Position numbers and translations under genes: made by a program. A stretch of 64,000 bases of DNA from assembly GCA_963739515.1 (NCBI GenBank), contig CAVUAO010000002.1, forward strand, positions 496,001-560,000. Reading direction: 5' to 3'. Source of the DNA: JBFYTX01 sp963739515 (GTDB lineage: Bacteria > Chloroflexota > Dehalococcoidia > Dehalococcoidales > RBG-16-60-22). The notes under the pieces are model-generated. The model was not told where the DNA came from. It made no database searches and saw nothing but the letters and a program-made list of their open reading frames with translations. This document shows positions 1 through 7,556 of this stretch, in pieces; position 1 is the first letter of the stretch, and each line of letters begins with the position of its first letter.

Positions 1-520
1 TGTCCCGTGGCGATATCACGAGCAGGTGGGGCGTATCGCCGAGGTATATCTTCACGGGGGGAAAAACGATTTTTGACTTTTTGTTAATGGGGTTGCCGAT
101 GCCCTGCTGAGCGAAAGCCTCCCTTACCTGTCTTTCGAGGGCTTTCACCGTAGCTTCATTATGCGCGGTGTTCTGCTGCCGCAGCTCGTCGAGTTCGTTT
201 TGCAGTAAAGTGAGGTCGCCCGCCTGGTTTCCTGTTTTAACATCGTTTATCTGGCTCTCGAGGCTTCTTATCCTGGCGGCGTTGGTGAAATAGGTGATAA
301 TTTCCGCCTTATCGTTTGCCGCATCCTTGTCCCCGCCCTTGAGAAATTCACCGATTTCTCCGGCGAGCGTTTTGACCTCCCATTTTACCAGCTGGAAGCG
401 GTAAGGTTTGGTGATGTCTTTGACTTGGTCGCTAAAATCAGGGCTGTTCCCGCAGCCGGATGCCACCGTGAAAAGCGTTAAGAGGGTTACGAGCAATATC
501 CCGATTTTATACTTTCGCAT
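1..520 (-). CDS. Lipoprotein of unknown function, C-terminus beyond window
   Basis: The minus strand is open from an ATG at 520 to the left edge, giving 173 residues. The protein starts MRKYKIGILL, has a hydrophobic segment and a lipobox-like ASGC ending at about residue 22, so it is probably a lipoprotein anchored outside the membrane. The mature part is hydrophilic and helical (QNELDELRQQ, KALERQVREA), consistent with a coiled coil around residues 75-125, then turns into a beta-like stretch (KIYLGDTPHLLVISPRD) where the window ends. I do not recognise the family. It precedes the sirtuin on the complementary side with the same orientation. Confidence is good that it is a real gene and low on its role. 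Confidence 0.75.
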   Translation of the reverse strand, partial: MRKYKIGILLVTLLTLFTVASGCGNSPDFSDQVKDITKPYRFQLVKWEVKTLAGEIGEFLKGGDKDAANDKAEIITYFTNAARIRSLESQINDVKTGNQAGDLTLLQNELDELRQQNTAHNEATVKALERQVREAFAQQGIGNPINKKSKIVFPPVKIYLGDTPHLLVISPRD

Positions 521-562
521 TGCTTTGCTGTTGATGATTTGAATTTGTTTGGTATTTCGTGC

Positions 563-1336
563 TTAGAGTTTAGGATTTTTCTCTTTCACCTTCTCCACAA
601 TCATCGCCAGGGTCTCCCCCGTCTTTTCCCCGATAAGCACGTCCGCAAGGTGGTCGAGGGGAGTTTCTCCAATGTTCATGATGACCAGCCGCGCCCTGCT
701 TTGTTTGGCGATGACGGGCATCTGCGCCGCGGGATAGACTACCAGCGACGACCCCGCCGCCAGGAACAAGTCGCACCCGGCTGACTTTTCTTCCGCCTCG
801 CGCGTTTCTCTTTCTGGCAGCATCTGCCCGTAGGCTACCGTTGCCGGCTTTAAGATGCCGTGGCATTTTTCACAGTGAGGCACTTTCTCCCCGGCGAGCA
901 TCTTCTGGTGAGCGTAGTCGCGGGGATACCGCCTCCGGCAGTCGAGGCAGTCTACCCAGTGCATCGTGCCGTGGAGCTCCAGCACTTTTTCGATAGGCGT
1001 GCCGGATTTCTGATGCAGGCCGTCGGTGTTTTGCGTGATGACGCAGTCCAGTTTGCCCATTTTGTGGAGCTCGGTGACGGCGTAATGGCCAGCGTTGGGC
1101 TGGGCGTCTTTGACCGCCTCCCAGAACATCCGGTGCACTTGCCAGTATTTCTCCCTGATTTCCTCGCTGCGCAGGAAATTCGGCAGGTTCAGCTCACCGG
1201 GGTCGAACTTGCTCCAGACCCCCTGCGGACCGCGGAAATCGGGTATGCTGGACTCCGTGCTGAAGCCGGCGCCGGTAAACACGACGACCTTTTTAGCTTC
1301 TATAATCATGTCGGCAACAGTCTCGATATTATCCAA
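563..1336 (-). CDS. Sir2-family NAD-dependent protein deacylase (first copy)
   Basis: Sirtuins remove acyl groups from lysine using NAD+, releasing nicotinamide and O-acyl-ADP-ribose, in the cytoplasm. Visible motifs in order are the NAD-binding GAGFSTESSIPDFRG, TQNTDGLHQKSG, the catalytic-His segment LHGTMH, two Cys pairs for structural zinc (CLDC and CEKC), and GSSLVVYPA. The start is uncertain. The frame is open to a GTG at 1399, but the first codons overlap an intergenic repeat-like sequence (1352-1362). A TTG at 1336 has GGAGG five bases upstream, and an ATG at 1348 has no clear ribosome site; I chose 1336 (257 residues). A second, clearly different sirtuin lies at 62381-63082. Substrate cannot be told from sequence. 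Confidence 0.9.
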   Translation of the reverse strand: MDNIETVADMIIEAKKVVVFTGAGFSTESSIPDFRGPQGVWSKFDPGELNLPNFLRSEEIREKYWQVHRMFWEAVKDAQPNAGHYAVTELHKMGKLDCVITQNTDGLHQKSGTPIEKVLELHGTMHWVDCLDCRRRYPRDYAHQKMLAGEKVPHCEKCHGILKPATVAYGQMLPERETREAEEKSAGCDLFLAAGSSLVVYPAAQMPVIAKQSRARLVIMNIGETPLDHLADVLIGEKTGETLAMIVEKVKEKNPKL

Positions 1337-1413
1337 GCATTCCTCCATATTGTCATTCTGAGGGAGAGGATTTTTTCCTAAAAATTCAGAAGGGGACACA
1401 GAAGGTGAGGTCC

Positions 1414-2058
1414 TTAAATCCTCACTACCGCTTTCGCCAGGTCCCAGGCGTATTCGTAAAGGTGCAGGCCCTTACTCATTGCGACCAGCTCCCCATCCTT
1501 CACCCCTATCTCGCTGGCCATGTATTCCTTGAGCAGCTGGATGGCCGCCAAGTTGGAAGGAAAACCCGCCCACAGGTCCCACGACCTGAAATATACCACG
1601 AAGTTCAAGCTGCTTTCGCGGATTCGGGTATCGATCATCCTCAGGCAAGGCGGGTCAGACAAAAAAACGGATTTTTCATTTCCCACGTCCATGTACGCCT
1701 GGTTGGTATTATAGCCGTCCTCTTTATACATACGGATGACCTCGGCGATTTGCTTTTCCAGGTATTGCCCGTAGGTATATTGTTCCCCTTTCTTTTTATG
1801 TGAAGTCATCAGGTACGGCAAATAACTCTCGACGTAATCCATAGTGCTCGGCGGTGGCACGCCCTGAGGTACGTCCGGTATCAGAGGCCTGGTGCCGGGA
1901 TAGCCCACCTTGACAACGACGAGGTCCAGCTCTTTGCGCTTCTGTCCGGCGTAGCTCCCCCGGTCGATTTTATACTCGAATCCCTCGGCGAGGGTCTTAC
2001 ACAGGCAGAGGAACCATGCCTCAGAAAGGTCTCTCGCCTCGATTATCGATATTTTCAT
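1414..2058 (-). CDS. Short thymidylate synthase-like protein (ThyA fold)
   Basis: The 214-residue protein keeps the nucleotide-binding half of thymidylate synthase. Using E. coli ThyA numbering from memory, the active-site residues fall at identical spacings: Cys138 (146), Arg158-Ser159 (166-167), Asp161 (169), Asn169 (177), His199 (207), Tyr201 (209). Asn169 is the residue that favours dUMP over dCMP. Residues that differ are Leu139 (His147 in E. coli) and Phe157 (Gln165). The length is closer to the short archaeal-type enzymes (about 220 residues) than to the 264 of E. coli. If active, it would make dTMP from dUMP with a methylene-folate. A non-synthase, nucleotide-binding role is also possible. 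It stands alone between a sirtuin and an AT-rich repeat. Confidence 0.75.
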   Translation of the reverse strand: MKISIIEARDLSEAWFLCLCKTLAEGFEYKIDRGSYAGQKRKELDLVVVKVGYPGTRPLIPDVPQGVPPPSTMDYVESYLPYLMTSHKKKGEQYTYGQYLEKQIAEVIRMYKEDGYNTNQAYMDVGNEKSVFLSDPPCLRMIDTRIRESSLNFVVYFRSWDLWAGFPSNLAAIQLLKEYMASEIGVKDGELVAMSKGLHLYEYAWDLAKAVVRI

Positions 2059-2076
2059 CGTTAGCCTCTGCTTACC

Positions 2077-2151
2077 ATAACTCTAAAAACGAATCCCGAA
2101 GCTATTTAGCTTTGATTCGTTTCCCTAAAAAATTAAAGAAACGAATCGGGA
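2077..2151. repeat. AT-rich intergenic repeat with ATTCGTTTTTAGAGTTAT motif and inverted repeat
   Basis: Bases 2077-2094 are the exact reverse complement of an 18-mer (ATTCGTTTTTAGAGTTAT) that occurs twice between leuD and the GNAT gene (6890 and 6934). It is followed by a 10-bp inverted repeat, GATTCGTTTC (2114-2123) with GAAACGAATC (2138-2147). The inverted repeat lies just past the stop of the gene at 2152 on the minus strand and could end its transcript, but it has no clean U-run. Confidence 0.7.
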
Positions 2152-2856
2152 CTATTTTGTGCCTTTGACCACCGCGAAGAACCTGTCCTGGTACTCCTCG
2201 AAGGCGCCCCACCGGTTCAGCTCCGCCTCGAGCTCATGGGCCCTGATTTCCCCCCGGGCCACCTGCCCGAACATCTCCTCGATGGTTAGCCTGGCGCCGA
2301 TGGGTATGCCGCCGTGGCTCATGCCGAGAAGCCCCCTCGAACCAAGCTGGGCGATGTTGCTCGGTGCCGACCGACTGCTTACCTCGTAGATGAATTTAAG
2401 CAGGGATACATCCCAGAGGTCATCCTGCCCTTTGATGATGGAAATCAGCGGGTCACCTCTTTTATTAATATCCGCGTTAAGCCTATCTACCACTACGGGC
2501 CAGTTGTCGGAGACGATGTTAAGACCCTTAGGCTCATTTTTATAGGTATAAAACAGCCCGGGCGCGTTGGGACCATGCATCTGGAGCAGCGTCTCGAAAT
2601 ATTTACGGGCTTCGTAGCTGAAACCTTCGATGTGGGTGAGATAATATGGCGTGACGATTTTCGGCCTCTCCGCGATGACTCTCCCCTCCCGGATTACCGT
2701 CTCGTTGGTGCTGTTCGTCAACTCCGAATATATGGGCTCGCTTAGCAGGTAATAATAGATGTTGGTAACGCCGAACGTGGCGAGGTGCTGGCGGGGATGT
2801 CTTAAGATCTCCGTGTGACGGGCGGCGTTCTCGATTCTTTCACTGTCGATATCCAT
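2152..2856 (-). CDS. Conserved-looking protein of unknown function (234 aa)
   Basis: I do not recognise this protein. It is a soluble, mixed alpha/beta protein without signal peptide or membrane segment. Notable stretches are TPYYLTHIEGFSYEARKYFE near residue 70, a hydrophobic strand PLISIIKG, a Gly-rich loop GSRGLLGMSHGGIPIGARL around 170-190 and an acidic, Trp-containing C-terminus. The start ATG lies 8 bases after the stop of the upstream gene (2865-3455), so the two are almost certainly co-transcribed and may act together. Codon use and base composition match the neighbouring metabolic genes, which argues against recent acquisition. Confidence 0.8.
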   Translation of the reverse strand: MDIDSERIENAARHTEILRHPRQHLATFGVTNIYYYLLSEPIYSELTNSTNETVIREGRVIAERPKIVTPYYLTHIEGFSYEARKYFETLLQMHGPNAPGLFYTYKNEPKGLNIVSDNWPVVVDRLNADINKRGDPLISIIKGQDDLWDVSLLKFIYEVSSRSAPSNIAQLGSRGLLGMSHGGIPIGARLTIEEMFGQVARGEIRAHELEAELNRWGAFEEYQDRFFAVVKGTK

Positions 2857-2864
2857 AGCTCTAG

Positions 2865-3455
2865 CTAGCTGATAACAGCTAGCTCCTGTTTATATTCATC
2901 GAGCAAGGTGAGGTACTGGGCTTCCATCTGGGCCTGCAGCCTTTGCCATTCCTCAAGGAACTGAGGTTGTTTTTCCACGTCGATGTTTACCCGGGCATTG
3001 ACGCCCGTTTTTTGCCGGATAGCCTGCTGTACTTTTTCTTCGAACTCCGCTTTTAAAGATTCATATGCCTGCTTCTTCTGCTTGGCACCTTCCTGGATAT
3101 AGTGGTCGAGGACATGCCTCATCTTGCTGAAAACGTTTTCTACCGCCACCTTATCGTTCTTCAACGCTTTCAGACCGTCCATGGCTTTTTTATTAGACCG
3201 ACGGGCGGCGTCATTCCTCGGCAGGCTGATATTTCTTAAAAGAATATCGTTAACACTGGCGATGACAAATTTCTTCGCCTTATCGTCGAATTTCTTCACC
3301 TCGTTGATGAGGTTGGTGTCCTCTTTGAGATAAAGGGCGGCCAGCTTTTCCCCCTCCGGCCCGTATTTCCACTTCAGCCGTTCCTGCTCGGTCGGTTCGC
3401 CGATTTTTTCCAGCTTCTCCCTGGCTATCTCCGCGGCGGTTTTTATCTCGCCCAT
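2865..3455 (-). CDS. Charged helical protein of unknown function (196 aa)
   Basis: No family recognised. The sequence is highly charged and predicted to be largely helical, with a likely coiled coil over the C-terminal 90 residues (EGAKQKKQAYESLKAEFEEK and later EEWQRLQAQMEAQYLTLLDE). There is no signal peptide or membrane segment. A GGAG ribosome site sits before the ATG at 3455, and a TATAAT-like hexamer lies about 50 bases upstream, so this is probably the first gene of a two-gene unit with the gene at 2152-2856. A small hairpin (CTAGCTG/CAGCTAG, about 2866-2883) covers the stop codon and could modulate coupling. Confidence 0.8.
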   Translation of the reverse strand: MGEIKTAAEIAREKLEKIGEPTEQERLKWKYGPEGEKLAALYLKEDTNLINEVKKFDDKAKKFVIASVNDILLRNISLPRNDAARRSNKKAMDGLKALKNDKVAVENVFSKMRHVLDHYIQEGAKQKKQAYESLKAEFEEKVQQAIRQKTGVNARVNIDVEKQPQFLEEWQRLQAQMEAQYLTLLDEYKQELAVIS

Positions 3456-3530
3456 TTTCAGACCTCCGAATTAGAAAACCACCCTTTGTCAGCTTCATTA
3501 ATATTATACTACAACCGTAATGTATCAGAA

Positions 3531-3555
3531 AGAAAAAGAGGGGCTTACGCCCCTC
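3531..3555 (-). terminator. Intrinsic terminator after cimA
   Basis: Read on the minus strand, GAGGGGC pairs with GCCCCTC around a 4-base loop (3538-3555) and is followed by TTTTTCT. It lies 25 bases past the cimA stop and would end the leu-cimA transcript. Confidence 0.85.
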
Positions 3556-3579
3556 CTGGAATCTAATGACTTAGTAATA

Positions 3580-5166
3580 TTATTTTTTATGCTTCACCAG
3601 CCACCACTCCAGCCCGTCCGCTAAAGCCAGCCAGCTGGCTTCGATTATGTTGGTGGAGCCGCCGACCGTCCGCCATTCTTTATCCCCGTCGCTCGATTCG
3701 ATGAGGACACGCACCTGCGACTCCGTACCGGTGCTTTCTTCGAGGATGCGTACCTTATAGTCTACCAGTTTGACCTGCTTCAGATTGGGATAGAACTGCA
3801 GGAGTGCTTTACGCAGGGCCAGGTCGAGGGCGTTAACGGGACCGTCTCCTTCTGCCGCCGTGTGTATTATCTCGCCGCCGACTTTTACCTTGACCATAGC
3901 TTCGGATAACATCTGCTCAGCTTCTTTTCGCGTCGAAGGCCGCCGTTTTGATTCCACTACTACCATGAAGTCGACGAGCTCAAATGGAGGTTGATAGTCC
4001 GGTCTGGCCCGATACAAGAGAAGCTCGAAAGAAGCCTCGGCATTATCATATTGAAAACCGCGACTTTCCAGTTGCTTGACCTTTTCCAGCAAATCCTGGA
4101 CTTCTTTGCCAGACGTCGACAGGTCTATACCCAGCTCTTTGGCTTTAGTAGTGATATTACGTTTACCGGACTGGTCGGACACCACCGTCCGCTGACGATT
4201 GCCTACCCGGGCAGGGTCGATATGCTGATAGGCATCCGGCCACTTGGTTATTCCATCCATGTGATATCCGGCTTTATGACTGAAGGCGCTAGAACCGACG
4301 TAAGGAGAATAAGGGTCCGGGGCGAGATTCGCCAGCTCGCTGATGTAATGAGCTACTTCGGTCAATAAAGCCAACTGGTCATCGCTGACACAATTTATCC
4401 CCATTTTCAATTTTAAAGCGGGTATAATGGTGCACAGGTTGGTATTCCCGCAGCGTTCACCGTAACCGTTGATCGTGCCCTGTACCTGGGTCACTCCCGC
4501 TTTTACCGCCGCCAGCGTATTCGCCACCGCTAAGCCACCATCGTTATGGCAATGAATCCCCAGCGGTATATCAGTCGCCCTGGCGGCTGCTTTAACGGCC
4601 CGGGTGATCTCTTCCGGCAACGCCCCGCCGTTAGTATCACAGAGGACCAGGCAGTCCACTCCGGATTCCGCAGCCACTTTTAGAGTCTTCAACGAGTAAT
4701 CCGGATTGTGTTTAAAGCCGTCAAAGAAATGCTCGACGTCCCAGAACACCTTTAGTCCATTTTTCTTCAGATACTTTACGGAATCGGCAATCATCTTCAG
4801 ATTTTCTTCCAGCGTGGTTTTTAAGACGTTGATAACGTGCAAATCGGAGCCCTTGCCGACTATCGTAGCTATCTTGGCGCCGGACTTGACCAGTTCGGTA
4901 AGAAAGGCGTCTTCCTCCGCATTAATCCCAGCGTGCCGCGTACTGCCAAAAACCGCTATCCGCGCCGTTTTAAGCTTAAGCTCCCGGGCGCGTTTATAGA
5001 ACTCAGCGTCCTTGGGATTTGAGCCGGGCCATCCACCTTCAATAAAGTGAATCCCCAGCTTATCGAGCTTCCGAGCGATATGCAGCTTATCCACCACCGA
5101 GAAGGAAATGCCCTCGCTCTGGGCGCCGTCACGCAGCGTGGTATCATAGAGGGTAATTAACGTCAA
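3580..5166 (-). CDS. cimA: (R)-citramalate synthase
   Basis: Condenses pyruvate with acetyl-CoA to citramalate, the first step of the threonine-independent route to isoleucine. The 528 residues begin with the HMGL-like TIM-barrel signature LYDTTLRDGAQ (7-17), where Arg and Asp bind substrate and metal, then the metal-binding HCHNDGGLAVAN near 200, and end in a LeuA_dimer-type regulatory domain. The early EGGWPGSNPKD and DVEHFFDGFK segments are typical of CimA rather than LeuA. Start is a TTG at 5166, with GGAGG upstream and a 4-base overlap (TTGA) with the leuB stop, implying translational coupling. LeuC, LeuD and LeuB, encoded just upstream, can also process citramalate to 2-oxobutyrate, so the cluster serves both leucine and isoleucine. 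Confidence 0.95.
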   Translation of the reverse strand: MTLITLYDTTLRDGAQSEGISFSVVDKLHIARKLDKLGIHFIEGGWPGSNPKDAEFYKRARELKLKTARIAVFGSTRHAGINAEEDAFLTELVKSGAKIATIVGKGSDLHVINVLKTTLEENLKMIADSVKYLKKNGLKVFWDVEHFFDGFKHNPDYSLKTLKVAAESGVDCLVLCDTNGGALPEEITRAVKAAARATDIPLGIHCHNDGGLAVANTLAAVKAGVTQVQGTINGYGERCGNTNLCTIIPALKLKMGINCVSDDQLALLTEVAHYISELANLAPDPYSPYVGSSAFSHKAGYHMDGITKWPDAYQHIDPARVGNRQRTVVSDQSGKRNITTKAKELGIDLSTSGKEVQDLLEKVKQLESRGFQYDNAEASFELLLYRARPDYQPPFELVDFMVVVESKRRPSTRKEAEQMLSEAMVKVKVGGEIIHTAAEGDGPVNALDLALRKALLQFYPNLKQVKLVDYKVRILEESTGTESQVRVLIESSDGDKEWRTVGGSTNIIEASWLALADGLEWWLVKHKK

Positions 5167-6263
5167 TTTAGCCTCCGAACTTTCCCGGCAATGATATCCC
5201 CCATCTCTTTCGTCCCGACTTTCCTTTTGCCTTCGCTCATTATATCATAGGTACGATAACCATCATTTAGCGTATCTTCAATAGCCTTTTCAATTAATTG
5301 CGCTTCTCTTTCCAGATTTAGCGAATAACGCAGCATCATCGCGACACTTAATATCGTGGCGATGGGGTTGACCATGTTAAGCCCCGCCCGGCGGGGGGCG
5401 CTGCCGTGAATCGGCTCATACAGCCCGAATATTCTGATACCGGATTGAGGAACTCCGGCCAGGCTTGCCGACGGCAGCATGCCCATCGACCCGGCTAACA
5501 TCGAAGCTTCGTCGGTCAAGATATCGCCGAAGGTATTTTCTGTGACCAGTGTATCCAGGTACTTGGGGTTCTGGATAATTCTCATGGAGCAGGCATCCAC
5601 GAGCATATGCTCCAGCGCCACGTCGGGGTAGTCTCTCGCCACCTCTATTGCCACCTGCCGCCAGAGTCGGGACGACTCCAGCACGTTGGCTTTATCTACC
5701 GAGATAAGTTTTTTCTGACGTCGTTTCGCCAGCTCGAAGCCGACCCGCACGATACGCTCGATCTCCTGTTCCGAGTACAGCATGGAGTCGACCGCTTTCC
5801 TGCCTTTTTCGGTTTGCCAGCGTTTCTTAGGTTTTCCGAAGTACAATCCGCCGGTCAACTCGCGGACGAAAACAAAGTCCACACCCTTGATGATTTCCGG
5901 TTTGAGGTTAGTGGAGTCCTCCAACATCGGGTAGACATGCACCGGGCGCAGGTTAGCGAACAAAGTAAGTTTTTTACGGAGTTCCAACAGGCCATCTTCA
6001 GGGCGAACCTTAGCCAGGGGTTCGTCCCATTTTGGGCCGCCCACCGCGCCGAGTAATACCGCATCGGCTTTCTTGCAGAGTCGTAGTGTTTCTTTAGATA
6101 CCGCCGCTCCCTCGGCGTCTATCGCCGCCCCGCCGACTAAACGTTGATTAAGGTTAAAAATATGACCGTATCTCTGGCCGACGGCCTGTAAGACTTTGAC
6201 ACCTTCGGCGACTACTTCGGGACCAACGCCGTCTCCGGGTAATACTATCAGGTTAAACTTCAC
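5163..6263 (-). CDS. leuB: 3-isopropylmalate dehydrogenase
   Basis: Oxidatively decarboxylates 3-isopropylmalate to 2-oxoisocaproate with NAD+ in leucine synthesis; it probably also handles the methylmalate intermediate from citramalate. The 366-residue length is normal. Visible family features are PGDGVGPEVVAEG near the N-terminus, LLGAVGGPKWD, the substrate-binding arginines in LRKKLTLFANLRPV and VRELTGGLYFG, the metal-binding NTFGDILTDEASMLAGSMG and the adenosine loop EPIHGSAPRRAG (usually HGSAPDIAG). Start is GTG at 6263, directly after the leuD TAA, with GAGGAGG upstream. The stop overlaps the cimA start. Confidence 0.96.
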   Translation of the reverse strand: MKFNLIVLPGDGVGPEVVAEGVKVLQAVGQRYGHIFNLNQRLVGGAAIDAEGAAVSKETLRLCKKADAVLLGAVGGPKWDEPLAKVRPEDGLLELRKKLTLFANLRPVHVYPMLEDSTNLKPEIIKGVDFVFVRELTGGLYFGKPKKRWQTEKGRKAVDSMLYSEQEIERIVRVGFELAKRRQKKLISVDKANVLESSRLWRQVAIEVARDYPDVALEHMLVDACSMRIIQNPKYLDTLVTENTFGDILTDEASMLAGSMGMLPSASLAGVPQSGIRIFGLYEPIHGSAPRRAGLNMVNPIATILSVAMMLRYSLNLEREAQLIEKAIEDTLNDGYRTYDIMSEGKRKVGTKEMGDIIAGKVRRLN

Positions 6264-6764
6264 TTAATTCCTCCTCGCCAGTCTCTTTTTGGTATATTCG
6301 ATAAGTCCGCCCGCGGATATCAGCTCGGACATGAACTCCGGATAGGGTTTAGCGGTAAATATCTTATCCCTGGTGATGTTCTTGATTTTTCCTTTAGCCA
6401 GATCAATCTCAAGTAAATCACCAGTGTCCGTATTCGCGACGGCTGCAGCGCATTCCAGCAAGGGCAGACCGATGTCGATTGCGTTGCGGAAGAAGATGCG
6501 GGCGAAGCTGGCCGCGATGACGCAGGAGACGCCGGCGGCTTTAATTGCCAACGGGGCATGTTCCCGCGACGAGCCGCAGCCAAAGTTGGTGGTAGCCATG
6601 ATGATATCCCCGTGTTTGACCTTCTTAAGAAAAGCGGCATCGATGTCTTCCATGCAGTGCCTGGCCAGCTCATGGGGTTCGGACACGTTGAGGTAGCGGG
6701 CGGGGATGATGACGTCCGTATTGACATCGGCACCGTATTTGAAGACCTTGCCTTTTAACTTCAC
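6264..6764 (-). CDS. leuD: 3-isopropylmalate dehydratase small subunit
   Basis: Small swivel subunit of isopropylmalate isomerase, partner of LeuC. The 166 residues match the short archaeal-type LeuD (about 160-170) rather than the 200-residue enterobacterial form. Motifs are GADVNTDVIIPARYL, FGCGSSREHAPLAIKAAG and the YLR-like region replaced by ASFARIFFRNAIDIGLPLLE. Start is GTG at 6264's upstream end (6764) with AAGGAG before it. Although it lies in the leu unit, it is separated from leuC by a GNAT gene and by the 6.8-7.0 kb repeat region, so transcription could restart here. Confidence 0.95.
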   Translation of the reverse strand: MKLKGKVFKYGADVNTDVIIPARYLNVSEPHELARHCMEDIDAAFLKKVKHGDIIMATTNFGCGSSREHAPLAIKAAGVSCVIAASFARIFFRNAIDIGLPLLECAAAVANTDTGDLLEIDLAKGKIKNITRDKIFTAKPYPEFMSELISAGGLIEYTKKRLARRN

Positions 6765-6789
6765 TTTGACTCCTTTTACGAAATTAAAC

Positions 6790-6955
6790 AGGCGATTCGT
6801 TTTTATATATTTTTTTTAACTACTTTCGTAGCTGTTCAGCTTCAGGATTCGTTTTTTTATTTATGTTAAATTAGCTTCATTTTTCAGGTATTCGTTTTTA
6901 GAGTTATGTAAAACCCAGCTTCACCTTTCAGCTATTCGTTTTTAGAGTTATGTTA
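6790..6955. repeat. Tandem array of a ~44-bp AT-rich repeat between leuD and GNAT gene
   Basis: Four copies of a unit starting ATTCGTTTTT occur at about 6795, 6847, 6890 and 6934, spaced 52, 43 and 44 bases. The last two carry the exact 18-mer ATTCGTTTTTAGAGTTAT, and copies are linked by AGCTTCA-N3-5-TTTCAG. The same 18-mer occurs inverted at 2077-2094. The first two copies are degenerate. The 270-base gap (6765-7034) holds nothing else that I can see. Confidence 0.75.
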
Positions 6956-7034
6956 AACAGCGCCCCTTCTCGCTATACACTCCCGTTTAACAAACTTTTC
7001 AATCTATTATAAGATTCCTCTTAGACTACCTTAC

Positions 7035-7556
7035 TTAATACCTCAATTTATGTCCGAGGATTTCTACACCGGACTGCCATTTTCTCCCACGCTCGGGCAG
7101 CAAGTCCTGGAAGAGCTCGACCTGCCCTACCAGATTGAAACCAAGCCTGATATAAAGGTCAAAGGCTTTCTCATTCCTTAACTCAGGTCTAATAGTCAGG
7201 AAACGAAATCCTGCCTTTTTAGCTTCGCCCGTAACATGCCGTACAAGGAGCGAACCAGTGCCTTTGTCGCGTTCATCCGCAGCTACTACCAGCGGTTCAA
7301 TCTCCACCACGCCATTTTCAAGTGGATATTCCAGGAGTCCGGCCAAGCCAACGACTCGTCCATCAGCCTCGGCAACCCAGGTACCGCGACGATTGTTCAT
7401 CGCGAGGAATTTATCAAATCCCCGTCCCGGGTCAACACCGGCAATCGAAGGGTCGCGGTAAATCTCGGCCTCATGCTGAGCCAGTTCGCCCTCAAGCGCA
7501 CGGCAGGCGGCATAATCCGAGTCCAGATATTCACGGATAAGGATATTATTTTTCAT
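7035..7556 (-). CDS. GNAT-family N-acetyltransferase
   Basis: Predicted acetyl-CoA-dependent acetyltransferase of 173 residues. The GNAT core is visible: TWVAEADGRVVGLAGLLEYP (beta strands 2-4), IEPLVVAADERDKGTGSLLVRHVTGEA with the acetyl-CoA loop RDKGTGS (a variant of R/Q-x-x-G-x-G/A), and EKAFDLYIRLGF at the C-terminus. Substrate is unknown. Its ATG follows the leuC TAA with no gap, so it is co-translated with leuC inside the leucine operon. A link to branched-chain amino acid metabolism is inferred from this position only. Confidence 0.85.
   Translation of the reverse strand: MKNNILIREYLDSDYAACRALEGELAQHEAEIYRDPSIAGVDPGRGFDKFLAMNNRRGTWVAEADGRVVGLAGLLEYPLENGVVEIEPLVVAADERDKGTGSLLVRHVTGEAKKAGFRFLTIRPELRNEKAFDLYIRLGFNLVGQVELFQDLLPERGRKWQSGVEILGHKLRY

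Noticed and set aside
6790..6955. CRISPR array at the 44-bp repeats
   Set aside because: The units are degenerate, AT-rich and spaced by short similar linkers rather than unique spacers, and no cas gene is present.
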